This document shows, piece after piece, positions 8,502 to 17,710 of a DNA stretch of 64,000 nt. Position 1 is the first letter of the stretch; every line of letters begins with the position of its first letter. The DNA comes from Kitasatospora sp. CB01950 (GTDB taxonomy: Bacteria > Actinomycetota > Actinomycetes > Streptomycetales > Streptomycetaceae): positions 140,912 to 204,911 of the forward strand of contig NZ_LISX01000003.1 in assembly GCF_001905465.1 (NCBI RefSeq). The letters are read 5' to 3'. The notes under the pieces were generated by a model that had not been told where the DNA came from, made no database searches, and saw nothing but the letters and a program-made list of their open reading frames with translations. The position numbers and the translations under genes are program-made.

Positions 8502-9554
8502 TCAGAGGTAGTCCTCCAGGCGGCCGATGGCGAAGCCCTCGGCGGTCGCGGTGTCGATCACGCGGCGCAGCATGTCGGACAGCGTGCCCTTCCAGCCGGC
8601 GGCGGGGGCGCGGAAGTGAGTGAGGATGATGTCGCCGGGGTGGAGCTTCCCGTCGGAGTAGCGGTACTCGAGGTGGTCGGGGAACGCCTCCTCGGTCCAC
8701 AGCGGGACGGCGGTGACCCCGCAGGACGCGGCGGTGCGCAGCGCGGCGGCCGTGTACTCGCCGTACGGGGGCCGGAACAGGCGCGGGCGGGCGCCGATCT
8801 CCTGCTCCAGGCGGTCCTGCTGGCCGCAGATCTCGCGCTGCAGGGCGTCGCCGCTGAGACGACGCAGGTCCGGGTGGTTGATGGTGTGGTTGTTGACGCC
8901 GACGCCGTGGTCGCGCAGGTCGCGGAAGTAGTCGTAGTCGGAGCGCGCCAGGTAGTCGGAGAGGAACACCGACAGCGGGACGCCCAGCTCCTCGACCATC
9001 GCGGCGAACTCCGGGTCCTTCTCCGCGCCGTCGTCCACGGTCAGGAACACCACGTCGTCCTCGGTGGGCACCCGCCGGACGACCGGCGGCAGGCCGTCGG
9101 CGAGCAGGACGTTCGGCCCCGCGACGAGCTCCGGTTTCTCGGCGGGCGCGGCCGGCGCCTTCAGCGGGAGTGCCGCCAGGCCCCACCGGCGGGCGGCGGC
9201 GAGTTCGGCCTGCTGCTGCCTCGACTCCCGCTCGGCTGCGCCCAGCCGGCCGTTCAGCTCCTGCCCGGCCGCGGCCTGCGGGAACGCGGCGGCGGGCTGG
9301 GCGGCCTCGGGTTGTCCGGCGGCGGGTTGTCCGGCGGCGGGCTGGGCGGCCTCGGGTTGTCCGGCGGCGGGTTGTCCGGCGGCGGGCTGGGCGGCCACGG
9401 GTTGCCCGGCGGCGGGGCGGGCTGCGGGCGGTGCGGCGTGGGCATCGTCCTCGGTGCGGAGCGAGGAGCAGCCGACGGCGAGGGCGGCGAGCGCGGTGAG
9501 AGCGACGAGGTGACGGCGGCGCGAGGGCCTGCGGTCACGGTTCTTCGTGGGCAT
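8502..9554 (-). CDS. Lipoprotein polysaccharide deacetylase (NodB fold)
   Basis: 350 residues. RRRHLVALTALAALAVGCSS is a lipoprotein signal with a lipobox Cys at about 29. Residues 40-95 are a low-complexity tether of AAGQP and EAAQP repeats. The NodB domain begins near 165: motif 1 is FLTVDDGAEKDPE (TVDDG in place of TFDDG), motif 2 is NNHTINHPDL with the metal His residues, motif 3 is RPPYGEYTAAAL, and motif 5 is DIILTHF. The enzyme should remove N- or O-acetyl groups from cell-wall sugars outside the membrane. It ends next to the duplicated terminator. Confidence 0.92.
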   Translation of the reverse strand: MPTKNRDRRPSRRRHLVALTALAALAVGCSSLRTEDDAHAAPPAARPAAGQPVAAQPAAGQPAAGQPEAAQPAAGQPAAGQPEAAQPAAAFPQAAAGQELNGRLGAAERESRQQQAELAAARRWGLAALPLKAPAAPAEKPELVAGPNVLLADGLPPVVRRVPTEDDVVFLTVDDGAEKDPEFAAMVEELGVPLSVFLSDYLARSDYDYFRDLRDHGVGVNNHTINHPDLRRLSGDALQREICGQQDRLEQEIGARPRLFRPPYGEYTAAALRTAASCGVTAVPLWTEEAFPDHLEYRYSDGKLHPGDIILTHFRAPAAGWKGTLSDMLRRVIDTATAEGFAIGRLEDYL

Positions 9555-9728
9555 ACCGGCCGATGATCCCCTTGTCGCACCTACGCCAACCCGTCCGTGG
9601 CCCGCCCCTCACCCGCCCGGCCCACCGCCGCCGACCCGCCCCTCACTCGTTCGGCCCACCGTCGTCACCCGTTCGACGCGCCGACCCGGCGGCGGTGGGC
9701 GGGGGTGCAGGGCGGCTAGGGTCGTGGC

Positions 9729-11312
9729 GTGATACGTGCGTGGGTGGAGCGGGCGGTGCCGGGGCCCTGGTCGTGGCGGCTGGTGGTCCGGGAGGTGCTG
9801 GGCGGGCTCGTGGTGTGCGGGCTCGGGGCGCTGTTGCAGGCCGCCGACAACGGCGGGTGGCCGTCGGGGCTGGTGGTGGCGGCCTCCGGGCTGCTGTTCC
9901 TGCTGCGGCGGGGGCTGCCGGGGCCGGTGCTGGTGCTGGCGGCGGCGGGCGTCGGCGGGCCGAGCGGGTTCCTGCCGCTGCTGGTCGCCGCGGGCTACGG
10001 GGCGGGCCGGCGGATCACCAGGCCGTGGCACGCGCCGGCGGTCTTCGCGATCGGGTTCGCGCTGAACGTCGCCACGGGGGTGCTGCAGAACCGGCGCGAC
10101 CATTTCCCGCTGCCCGCGCTGTTCGGCATCTGCGTGGTCGGGTTCCTGCTGGTGGGGGTGCTGCCCGCGCTGTTCGGCCGCTACCGGCAGCAGCGCACCG
10201 CACTGCTGGACAGCCTGCGCGAACGCAACGAGCAGCTGGTCCGCGAACGGGTCATGATCGCCCACCAGGCGCGGCTGCGCGAACGCCACCGGATCGCCCA
10301 GGACATGCACGACAGCCTCGGCCACCAGCTCGCGCTGATCGCCGTGCACACCGGAGCGCTGGAGGTCGACCGCACCCTCGGCGAGCGGCAGCGCGAGGCG
10401 GTCGGGGTGCTGCGGCAGGCCGCGACCGGGGCGATGCGCGAACTGCGCGAGGTGGTCGGCCTGTTGCGCGAGGACTCGGCGCCGGCGGCCGGCGGCGTGG
10501 ACTCCATCGACCGGCTCGCGGAGAATTCGCAGGCCGCGGGCGCGCTGGTCGAGCTCCGGCACGAGGGCACGCGGCGCGCCCTCGCCGCCGCGACCGGCCA
10601 CGCCGCGTACCGGATCGCCCAGGAGGGCCTGACCAATGCGCACAAGCACGCGCCGGGCGCGCAGATCGTGCTGACGGTGCGGTACGAGCGCGACGCCGTG
10701 ATGGTGGAGGTCGTCAACGGGCCCGGCGGCGACGGTACTTCGGCGGTCTCCGGCGGCCAGGGTCTGACCGGACTGCGCGAGCGGGCCCGGCTGCTCGGCG
10801 GCACGATACAGGCCGGCGGGCAGCCGAGCGGCGGGTACCGGCTGAGCGGCCGCCTCCCGTACACCTCCGACGGGGCGCTCGCCGCGATCCCCGAGGACGA
10901 GGAACTGCGGGAACTCGCCGACCGGTTGATCGGCCCGGAGAAGCGCCGCCGGAGCCCCGCCATGGGCTGCGCGCTCGGCGCGGTCGCCGTGCTGGCCGTG
11001 GTCGGCGTGGTCGCCGCCGTCGGCGTGCTGATGTTCATCAGCTCGATGCGCGACGCCACCGTCTCCACCAAGCTGTACGACTCGATCGAGATCGGCCAGT
11101 CCGAGGAGTCGGTCAACGGGCGGCTGCCGGTCGGCAGCGACTTCCTGACCGGCGACTTCAAGAAGATCGGCCCACCGGTGCCGGAAGGCACGCACTGCCG
11201 CTGGTTCGCGGGCGATGCCGAGACCGGCCCCAACGGCGGCCAGGACGTGGTGCGGTTCTGCTTCGCGGACGGCGTGCTGGTGGAGAAGCAGCACTTCCAG
11301 GGCCGGGTGTAG
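9729..11312 (+). CDS. Orphan histidine kinase with C-terminal transmembrane helix and extracytoplasmic domain
   Basis: 527 residues from GTG 9729. Several membrane helices occupy residues 20-155. The HisKA_3 H-box IAQDMHDSLGHQLALIA carries His at about 194, and the N-box IAQEGLTNAHKHAPG and G-box GLTGLRERARLLGG follow. Unusually, after the ATPase domain come a cytoplasmic linker, a further helix (about 412-438) and about 88 outward-facing residues including SIEIGQSEESVNGRLPVG and two Cys. No response regulator is adjacent. The -10-like TAGGGT lies six bases before the GTG, indicating a leaderless transcript. Confidence 0.9.
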   Translation: MIRAWVERAVPGPWSWRLVVREVLGGLVVCGLGALLQAADNGGWPSGLVVAASGLLFLLRRGLPGPVLVLAAAGVGGPSGFLPLLVAAGYGAGRRITRPWHAPAVFAIGFALNVATGVLQNRRDHFPLPALFGICVVGFLLVGVLPALFGRYRQQRTALLDSLRERNEQLVRERVMIAHQARLRERHRIAQDMHDSLGHQLALIAVHTGALEVDRTLGERQREAVGVLRQAATGAMRELREVVGLLREDSAPAAGGVDSIDRLAENSQAAGALVELRHEGTRRALAAATGHAAYRIAQEGLTNAHKHAPGAQIVLTVRYERDAVMVEVVNGPGGDGTSAVSGGQGLTGLRERARLLGGTIQAGGQPSGGYRLSGRLPYTSDGALAAIPEDEELRELADRLIGPEKRRRSPAMGCALGAVAVLAVVGVVAAVGVLMFISSMRDATVSTKLYDSIEIGQSEESVNGRLPVGSDFLTGDFKKIGPPVPEGTHCRWFAGDAETGPNGGQDVVRFCFADGVLVEKQHFQGRV

Positions 11313-11381
11313 CCGCGGCGGGCCGGGCGCGGCGGCAGTGGGCCGGGTGCGGCCGAGCGGGTCGCACCCGGCCCCGGCGCG

Positions 11382-11717
11382 TCAACTCGGCGTGATGCCG
11401 AGCTGCCTGAGGCGCTCGGCGTGCTCCTCCAGGATCCGCGCCAGCGCCCGCGGACGGTACGGGTCGTCCACAGGAATCCGCGATGCCGCGTCCAACGCCT
11501 CGTCCAGCAACTGGAGTTGCAGGTCACGGCGGATTAACACCGGGTGGTGGCGGGTCAGTTCGATCGCCGCCAGAGCCAGCTTCGGCAGGTGCACCACCGG
11601 GTTGACCCGGGCCAACAGGCGGTGCGCCTGGTACGCCTGCCACGGGGTGGGCGGTTCGCTGCCGGCCAGCAGCACCCGGGCGCGCAGGGCCAGTTCGTGA
11701 TTCACGTGGGAGGACAC
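11382..11717 (-). CDS. Small conserved-looking protein of unknown function
   Basis: 111 residues from a GTG preceded by aggag at good spacing. The sequence is helical and charged, without membrane segments: HELALRARVLLAGSEPPTPWQAYQAHRLLARVNP and later LDEALDAASRIPVDDPYRPRALARILEEHAERL. It resembles small helical proteins that recur in Streptomyces genomes, but I do not recognise a family. It lies downstream of two other minus-strand genes of unknown role and may be co-transcribed with them. Confidence 0.65.
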   Translation of the reverse strand: MSSHVNHELALRARVLLAGSEPPTPWQAYQAHRLLARVNPVVHLPKLALAAIELTRHHPVLIRRDLQLQLLDEALDAASRIPVDDPYRPRALARILEEHAERLRQLGITPS

Positions 11718-11811
11718 ACGTCTCCTGTCGATTCGTCCAGCAGGGGGAATGCGGACGAGTCTGCGGCCCGACGAGCCGCCCGGACAAGGGAGAACGAGTG
11801 TGCGTCCGGTC

Positions 11812-12807
11812 CTACCGCGAACGCTCGTGAGCAGGCAGAATAGGGGTCGACACGCTGCCGGAGGTGACGGCGGCGACCACCGCGGCCAACCGGGCCTCGA
11901 CGGCGTCGAGTTCGGCGGACGCCCGGGCGCGCAGCGCGGGCAGCAGGGTGAGGGCGGCGCGGGCCGCGTCCGGTCCGGGCTCCGGGTCCTGGTGGGCGGC
12001 GGAGACGGCGGCCCGCAGCGGCAGGGGCGTCAACGCGGTCTCCCACGCGGCGCGGTGCACGCCCGTCGCGTAACGGGACGTCAGGTACTCCAGCGGGGTC
12101 AGCGCGAGCGCGTCCCGGTCGGCCGGCCCCGCCAGGTGGGGCTCGGGCAGCAGCCAGGCGACGCCGTCGCGGGCCACCAGGTCGAACGCGCGGGCCAGGT
12201 CCGGCCCGCCCGCGCCGCGCGCGACGTCGGTCGAGGAAGCCTCCAACAGCCGTTCCAGCATGGCCGCTTCGCGCGGATCGGCGGTCCGGTCCGGGTGCTC
12301 CTGGTCGGCGAGCAGCTGCTCCAGGTGGTAGCGCTGGCCCCAACTGCCCACCGAACGGTGCATCGCCCCGGCCCGGGTCTCCCGGATCGCGGCCAGCACC
12401 AGCGCCCGGGTGGTCAGGTCGCGGCGCACCGCGAGCCGCGCAGCGTCCTCGGGGGCCGGGCCGTTCGAGGCGATCGGGGCGCTCGGCGCGGCCGGATCGC
12501 CAGGCGCGGCCTGGTCGTTCGGTGCAGTCGGGTCGTTCGGGAAGAGCCGTTCCAGGGCGCAGCGCACGGCGGCGACGGTCGGCCCGTCGTACCAGCGCAG
12601 CGTCCAGCGGTGCCCGGCCTGGTCGTACTGCGGCTCGATCGGGACGCGGAACTGCACGGACAGCCGGTCGGCGATCCGCCGCACCCGCGGGCCGCGCGGC
12701 GGCCGTTCGGAGACGGAGACGGCGGTGGGGGCGGCGGCCGGGCCGGGGGCTACGGGGGCGGCTTCCGGCACGGCGGCGTCCGGGACGGCGGGGTCGGGGG
12801 TGCGCAT
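11812..12807 (-). CDS. Hypothetical protein with Ala/Pro-rich N-terminus
   Basis: 331 residues from ATG 12807. Residues 1-35 are Ala/Pro/Val-rich and disordered. A compact region follows (RVRRIADRLSVQFRVPIEPQYDQAGHRWTLRWYDGPTVAAV) and then a predominantly helical C-terminal half ending VRLAAVVAAVTSGSVSTPILPAHERSR-like sequence. PNDQAAPGDPAAP at about residues 95-115 is another low-complexity insert. No catalytic motif is recognised. The stop lies 94 bases before the start of the next minus-strand gene, and the start lies 53 bases after the stop of the ATP-binding protein at 12861. Confidence 0.65.
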   Translation of the reverse strand: MRTPDPAVPDAAVPEAAPVAPGPAAAPTAVSVSERPPRGPRVRRIADRLSVQFRVPIEPQYDQAGHRWTLRWYDGPTVAAVRCALERLFPNDPTAPNDQAAPGDPAAPSAPIASNGPAPEDAARLAVRRDLTTRALVLAAIRETRAGAMHRSVGSWGQRYHLEQLLADQEHPDRTADPREAAMLERLLEASSTDVARGAGGPDLARAFDLVARDGVAWLLPEPHLAGPADRDALALTPLEYLTSRYATGVHRAAWETALTPLPLRAAVSAAHQDPEPGPDAARAALTLLPALRARASAELDAVEARLAAVVAAVTSGSVSTPILPAHERSR

Positions 12808-12860
12808 GGCCCGGAGACTAGCCAGCGCGCGGCCGGGCGGCGGGCGACGCGCGAGGCGGC

Positions 12861-13535
12861 TCAGCCGTTCGCCGCAGCGCCCGTCGCCGCCCGGGCCGGT
12901 GCGGACGCCGGGCGCGGCGCGGGCCGCCGGCAGCTGTGCGGCGGATGCGGCGCGCCGAACTCGATGGCCGCCAGCCGGGCCGCCGACGCGCGCGGCAGCA
13001 GCACCGCCGACGCCACCCCGGGCGGCAGCGGCACGTCCGCCGTGACCAGGGCGCGCAGCGCGGCCCCGGCCCGGCGGTGGCGGGCGAAGGCGTACCGGGA
13101 GACCCGCCGGCCGCGCCGCCGCTGGCCGTCGGCGGCCTGCGCGGACGTGGCGTCCAGCAGCAGCAGGTGCACCCGGCGGCCCTGCCGGCGCGCGGTGCGG
13201 GCGATCGCCCGGCGCACCCACGGCAGCGCCCCGCAGTCGTGCACCACCAGCGGCCCGCCGGCCCGCAGCGCCGACCGCAGCCGCAGGTAGTGGGCGCCGC
13301 GGACCAGCGGCCGGTACAGCGCGTACGGGACGCCGGGCAGCGCGGACGCGAACCGCTGCCGGGTGTGCTGGGAGTCGATCACCCGGGCCCGGGCGCAGCG
13401 CGCCATCAGGGTGCTCTTGCCGCTGCCGGGCAGGCCGGAGACCACCAGGACGTCGTTCGCCGGATACGCCAGGGCGTCCGGCGCCGGGCGGTCCGTCAGG
13501 TCGTGCCGGGCATGCGGACGCAGCTGTGAATGCAC
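12861..13535 (-). CDS. P-loop ATP-binding protein, possible small-molecule kinase
   Basis: 224 residues from GTG 13535, preceded by gagggggacc. The Walker A motif GLPGSGKST is at about residues 33-41, after an NDVLVVS strand. The pattern LLLLDATSAQAADGQRRRGRRVSRYAFARHRR suits a lid or LID-like arginine-rich region of zeta-toxin or nucleoside-kinase-like AAA proteins. Substrate is unknown. A -35-like TTGACA sits upstream of the GTG, between imperfect direct repeats of catgacgttga. The gene is divergent from the ATP-grasp pair at 13749, about 210 bases away, and may share its regulation. Confidence 0.75.
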   Translation of the reverse strand: MHSQLRPHARHDLTDRPAPDALAYPANDVLVVSGLPGSGKSTLMARCARARVIDSQHTRQRFASALPGVPYALYRPLVRGAHYLRLRSALRAGGPLVVHDCGALPWVRRAIARTARRQGRRVHLLLLDATSAQAADGQRRRGRRVSRYAFARHRRAGAALRALVTADVPLPPGVASAVLLPRASAARLAAIEFGAPHPPHSCRRPAPRPASAPARAATGAAANG

Positions 13536-13748
13536 ACGGTCCCCCTCAAGAGTGTGCCAAGAGAACGTCATGTCAACGTCATGCCCGGGTCGTTGGGTTC
13601 CAGACCTGCGGCAATGCGGCTGTGACGGGTCTGTGGCCGTTCCCGGACACCCTGGGCGATTTCCGTTCGAAGATCCGTGACAGGGTGGACAGATGCGAAC
13701 GGCCCCACGGCACGCGCACGGGGGACAGAGGGGAATGGGTGGGCACAG

Positions 13749-14615
13749 ATGAGGTTCTGCTTCCTGGTCGAGGAGCACTACCGCCACGACGGGATGCCGC
13801 TGGAGGTGGTCCACCATCTGCGGGCGGCCGGCCACCGAGTGGACGTACTGCGTCCCGGCGCCGAACTAATCGACCTCGCGCGGCTGTTGAGCGGCGGCAC
13901 GCACGACGCGTGGGTGCTGAAGACCGTCTCCGGCGGGCCCGGACTCGGCCTGCTGGAGTCCGCCGCCGCGGCCGGCCTGACCACCGTCAACGACGCCCGG
14001 GCGATCCGGCCGGTCCGCGACAAGGCGCAGACCGCCGTGGTCGCCGCCCTGCACGGCCTGCCGATGCCGCGCACCTGGGCCGCCGCCGACCCGGCCGCGT
14101 TCGCCGCGATACCCGAGCGGCACTACCCGCTGGTCGTCAAGCCCGCCGACGGCTCCTCCGGGCGCGCCGTCCACCTGGTCGAACGCCCTTCCCAGCTCGC
14201 CGAGTTGGGAGCCCCCGAGGCCGGCGGGCTGCTGATCGCGCAGCCGTACGTCGCCAACGACGGGCTCGACCTGAAGGTGTACTGCGCGGGCGGCGAGTTC
14301 TTCGCCACCCAGCGCACCTCGCCGCTGCACCCGCACCGGCCCGCCACCGAACGGCCCGTCCCGCTGCCGCGCGAAGTCGCCGCGCTCGCCGCCCAGGTGG
14401 GCGAGGTGTTCGGCCTCGACCTGTACGGCCTGGACGTGCTGCTCGGACCGGACGGACCCACCGTCGTCGACATCAACGACTTCCCGAGTTTCCGCCAAGT
14501 CCCGCGCGCCGTCGAGCGGGTGGCCGACGCGGTGGTCCGCCTCGCCCGCACCGGCTCGTCCTGGCCGACCCCCGGCGCCGGCTCCCTGCTCACCCCCGCC
14601 CCGGCCGCCCGATGA
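13749..14615 (+). CDS. ATP-grasp ligase 1
   Basis: 288 residues starting MRFCFLVEEHYRHDGMPLEVV. The ATP-grasp core includes YPLVVKPADGSSGRAVHLVE (triphosphate-binding Lys and Gly loop), LLIAQPYVANDGLDLKVYCAGG, and the Mg-binding end LYGLDVLLGPDGPTVVDINDFPSF, with the D..D-x-N signature. This resembles RimK/LysX-type carboxylate-amine ligases, which join an acyl phosphate to an amine. It overlaps the second ATP-grasp gene by four bases (ATGA at 14612-14615), so the two are likely made in equal amounts and may act in sequence. Confidence 0.88.
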   Translation: MRFCFLVEEHYRHDGMPLEVVHHLRAAGHRVDVLRPGAELIDLARLLSGGTHDAWVLKTVSGGPGLGLLESAAAAGLTTVNDARAIRPVRDKAQTAVVAALHGLPMPRTWAAADPAAFAAIPERHYPLVVKPADGSSGRAVHLVERPSQLAELGAPEAGGLLIAQPYVANDGLDLKVYCAGGEFFATQRTSPLHPHRPATERPVPLPREVAALAAQVGEVFGLDLYGLDVLLGPDGPTVVDINDFPSFRQVPRAVERVADAVVRLARTGSSWPTPGAGSLLTPAPAAR

Positions 14616-15373
14616 ACGCGCTGCGCATCGCCGTGCTGGCCCGCGACCCGCACCACCCGCTGCTCGCCGCCACCCGCCGACTCCTCGCCGCCCAGGGCCA
14701 CTTGACGGTCGACGCCGGGCAGCCGGCCGACCTGCTGCTGCTCAAGGCGCGCACCGCGGACGCGCTCGAACTCGCCCGCCGCTACGAGGAGTCGGGCACG
14801 CCCGTGCTCAACTCCTCGGCCGCCACCGCGTTCTGCCAGGACCGCGCCGCCATGGAACGCCAGGCCCGTGGTGCCGGCATCCCGTTCGCCGCCACCGCGG
14901 CCCGCGGCGTCCTCGGCCAACTCGCCTGGGACGGACCGGCGGTGGTCAAGAGCCGGCACAGCCGGCGCGGCGACCTGGTGGCCCGCGCCGACACCGCCGC
15001 ACAGTGGCAGGAGCTCGCCGCGCGGTGGGCCGACGAGCCGGTGATCGTCCAACGGCCGGTGGCCGGCGACGGCTGGGACCGCAAACTCTGGGTCGTCGAC
15101 GGGCAGCTCTTCGCCGAACAGCGCCGCTCCGAACTCCACCCCGGCGGCCCCGCCCGCCGCCCCTGGACACCCGGCCCCGACGAACGCGCCCTCGCCCTCG
15201 CCGCCGGCCCCGCCTTCGGCCTCGACGTGTACGGCATCGACCTGCTGCCCGGCCCCGACGGACCGATCGCCGTCGACGTCAACGCCTTCCCCGGCATCCG
15301 CCACCAACCCGGCGCACCCGAGGCACTGGCGGCCCTCGCCGTCCGCACCGCACGCTCGCCGGCCTACGCCTGA
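14612..15373 (+). CDS. ATP-grasp ligase 2
   Basis: 253 residues. Motifs parallel those of the previous protein: GPAVVKSRHSRRGDLVA, EPVIVQRPVAGDGWDRKLWVVDG, and GLDVYGIDLLPGPDGPIAVDVNAFPGI. It is shorter than ligase 1 at the N-terminus but shares domain order, so the pair probably arose by duplication. No carrier protein, leader peptide or modification enzyme is beside them, and the substrate cannot be assigned. It ends about 155 bases before the GAF kinase. Confidence 0.88.
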   Translation: MNALRIAVLARDPHHPLLAATRRLLAAQGHLTVDAGQPADLLLLKARTADALELARRYEESGTPVLNSSAATAFCQDRAAMERQARGAGIPFAATAARGVLGQLAWDGPAVVKSRHSRRGDLVARADTAAQWQELAARWADEPVIVQRPVAGDGWDRKLWVVDGQLFAEQRRSELHPGGPARRPWTPGPDERALALAAGPAFGLDVYGIDLLPGPDGPIAVDVNAFPGIRHQPGAPEALAALAVRTARSPAYA

Positions 15374-15527
15374 CCCGCCAGAATGCCCGCCCCGCCCCCT
15401 TCTCCGCCACCGCGCTGCCCCTTACCTGCCCCTTTGTGACGCTTCCGACCACCCCGTCGGTCCACCCCCGCCGCCCGGTCTGCGAGAATCGGGCGGCGAT
15501 CAAGGGCGAACGACGAGGAGGAACGCA

Positions 15528-17240
15528 GTGCGCGAGGAGGAACCGCGGTCGCGGCTTCCCCAGCTCCGGCTGGACGAACTGCTGGCCGAACTGCAGGCCC
15601 GGATCGACGTGGCCCGAGGCACCCGCGACCGGGTGCACAGCCTGCTCGAAGCCGTCCTCTCGGTCGGCCGCGAACTCGAACTCACTCAGGTGCTGCGCCG
15701 GATCGTCGAGGCGGCTGCCGTCCTCGCCGACGCCAAGTACGCCGCACTCGGCGTGATCGGCCCCGACGGCGACACCCTCTCGCAGTTCCTCACCGTCGGC
15801 CTGAACGAAGCGGAAATCGCGAAGATCGGCCCCTACCCGACCGGCAAGGGCCTGCTCGGCGAACTCATCCGCCGCCCCGAACCGCTGCGCCTGGACGACC
15901 TCACCCAGCACCCCGCGTCCACCGGCTGCCCCGCCCACCACCCCGAGATGCGCACCTTCCTGGGCCTGCCGGTCCGGGTCCGCGACGAGGTGTTCGGCAA
16001 CATCTACCTGACCGACAAGCGCGGCGCCGCCGGGTTCGACGACGACGACGAATCGGTGATCGCCACCCTCGCCGTCGCCGCGGGCGTCGCCATCGACAAC
16101 GCCCGCCTGTACGAGGAGGCGCAGCGCCGGCAGCGCTGGCTGACCGCCACCGCCGAGATCAACCGCCGCCTGCTGTCCGGCAGTTCACGCACCCAGGTGG
16201 TCGAGCTGATCGCCCAGCGGGCCTGCGACATCAGCGGCGCCCAGCAGGCCGACGTGCTCACCGTGCTGCCCGCCGGCAGCGGCCTGCACATGGAGCTCTC
16301 GCTCGGCGGCGACCTCACCGGCCGGGTCGGCGCGAACGTCCCGCTGGAGGGCACCATCTCGGGTGCGGCCTGCGTGCAGGGCGCGCCGGTGACCTCCCAC
16401 CACCTCGCCGAGGACCCGCGCTTCCCCGTCCGGGCGGACCGCTACGCGGGCCTCGGCCCGGCCGTCGCGGTGCCGCTGGGCCGTGCCGAGGGCCACACCG
16501 AGGGCGTGCTGCTGCTGGTGCGGGCAAGCGGCGAACCGGAGTTCACCGAGCGCGAGATCGACCCGCTGCTGGCCTTCGCCGACCAGGCCGCGCTGGCCCT
16601 GGAACTCGCCGAACGGCGGCGCGACGCCGAGCAGTTGGCCGTCCTGGAGGACCGCGACCGGATCGCCCGCGACCTGCACGACCTGGCCATCCAGCGGCTG
16701 TTCGCGACCGGCATGACGCTGCAGAGCGCGTCCCGGTTCATCGACCACCCAGGGGCCTCGGACCGGGTGCTGCGGGCCGTCGGCGACCTGGACGAGACCA
16801 TCAAGATCATCCGATCGACGATCTTCGGCCTGCGGGTCCGCGAGGCCGGCGCCGGCCAGGGCCTGCGCGCCCGCGCCGTCCACGTCGTCGAGGAGGCCCA
16901 CTCGGCGCTCGGCTTCGCCCCCCGCCTCAGCATGGAGGGCCTGCTCGACACCGACGTGCCGCCCGCCGTCGCCGACCACCTGGTCGCCGTCCTCGGCGAG
17001 GCGCTCAGCAACGCCGCCCGCCACGCCAAGGCCGGCCGCGTCGAGGTCGTCCTCCAGGCCACCGGCAGCCAGGTCGCCCTCACCGTCCAGGACGACGGCG
17101 TCGGCATCCCCGCCCAGGGCCGCCGCAGCGGCCTGCGCAACCTGGAGGAACGCGCCCACGCCCTCGGGGGCTCGCTCACCGTCACCACCCCGTCCGGCGG
17201 CGGCACCGCGCTCAACTGGACGGTTCCGCTGGGCCACTGA
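15528..17240 (+). CDS. GAF-domain sensor histidine kinase, DevS/DosS-like
   Basis: 570 residues from GTG 15528 with gaggagg upstream. GAF domain 1 (about 50-195) contains CPAHHPEMRTFLGLPVRVRDEVFGNIYLTDKRG, typical of DevS/DosT. GAF domain 2 spans about 215-365. The H-box IARDLHDLAIQRLFATGM places His at about 384, and N-box LGEALSNAARHAKAG and a compact ATPase domain follow. DevS-like kinases sense O2, NO or CO through haem in GAF-A; whether this one binds haem is not shown. A DevR-like regulator lies 10 kb away at 27817 rather than next door. Confidence 0.93.
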   Translation: MREEEPRSRLPQLRLDELLAELQARIDVARGTRDRVHSLLEAVLSVGRELELTQVLRRIVEAAAVLADAKYAALGVIGPDGDTLSQFLTVGLNEAEIAKIGPYPTGKGLLGELIRRPEPLRLDDLTQHPASTGCPAHHPEMRTFLGLPVRVRDEVFGNIYLTDKRGAAGFDDDDESVIATLAVAAGVAIDNARLYEEAQRRQRWLTATAEINRRLLSGSSRTQVVELIAQRACDISGAQQADVLTVLPAGSGLHMELSLGGDLTGRVGANVPLEGTISGAACVQGAPVTSHHLAEDPRFPVRADRYAGLGPAVAVPLGRAEGHTEGVLLLVRASGEPEFTEREIDPLLAFADQAALALELAERRRDAEQLAVLEDRDRIARDLHDLAIQRLFATGMTLQSASRFIDHPGASDRVLRAVGDLDETIKIIRSTIFGLRVREAGAGQGLRARAVHVVEEAHSALGFAPRLSMEGLLDTDVPPAVADHLVAVLGEALSNAARHAKAGRVEVVLQATGSQVALTVQDDGVGIPAQGRRSGLRNLEERAHALGGSLTVTTPSGGGTALNWTVPLGH

Positions 17241-17263
17241 CCGGGGCCCGGCGGGCGAGCGCC

Positions 17264-17308
17264 TCAGGGCTGTCAGGGGTGTCAGGGCTGTCAGGGCTGT
17301 CGGGGCTG
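17264..17308. repeat. Tandem 9-bp repeat
   Basis: About five copies of tcagggctg with small changes lie in the gap between the GAF kinase and the HxlR gene, reaching into the end of the latter. Confidence 0.8.
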
Positions 17309-17656
17309 GGCGCGCGCGGTGCGGGACTGCCGTTCGCGGGCCCAGGCGGCCAGCGGCCGGAGCGCGTCGTTGAGGCGCAGGCCGTCCTCCGTCAGCGAGT
17401 ACTCCACCCGGGGCGGCACCTCCTCGTACGAGACCCGGCGCACCACGCCGTCCGCCTCCAGCTCCCGCAGGTGCGACGCCAGCACCTTCTCCGTGACCCC
17501 CGGCAGCAGACGGCGCAACTCCCCGAAACGGCGGCACGGTTGCTCGTGCAGCGCCCACAGCACCAGCACCTTCCACTTGCCGCCGATCACCTCCATCGCG
17601 CTGTCGATCCCGCAGACGTGCCCCTCCGGCGTACCCGGCCGGTTCACCGTCGTCAT
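17291..17656 (-). CDS. HxlR-family winged-helix regulator
   Basis: 121 residues. The family signature is complete: CGIDSAMEVIGGKWKVLVLWAL, then FGELRRLLPGVTEKVLASHLRELEADGVVRR and PPRVEYSLTEDG. The lone Cys at about residue 15 is the conserved redox- or electrophile-sensitive Cys of several HxlR proteins. It is divergent from the imine-reductase-like gene at 17757 and probably regulates it through the palindrome at 17711-17722. Confidence 0.95.
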   Translation of the reverse strand: MTTVNRPGTPEGHVCGIDSAMEVIGGKWKVLVLWALHEQPCRRFGELRRLLPGVTEKVLASHLRELEADGVVRRVSYEEVPPRVEYSLTEDGLRLNDALRPLAAWARERQSRTARAQPRQP

Positions 17657-17710
17657 CGCCCCACCACCCTTCCGACCTGCTCACTCACCCCGGGGTAAGC
17701 ACCCACCGCA

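Noticed and set aside
9287..9420. CRISPR-like repeat block
   Set aside because: The repeats encode AAGQP/EAAQP in the deacetylase tether; they are in frame and have no unique spacers.
13570..13680. 36-codon plus-strand frame (MSTSCPGRWVPDLRQ) before the ATP-grasp pair, as a peptide substrate
   Set aside because: No ribosome binding site, no repeat or conserved core, and it lies on the promoter of the divergent kinase-like gene.
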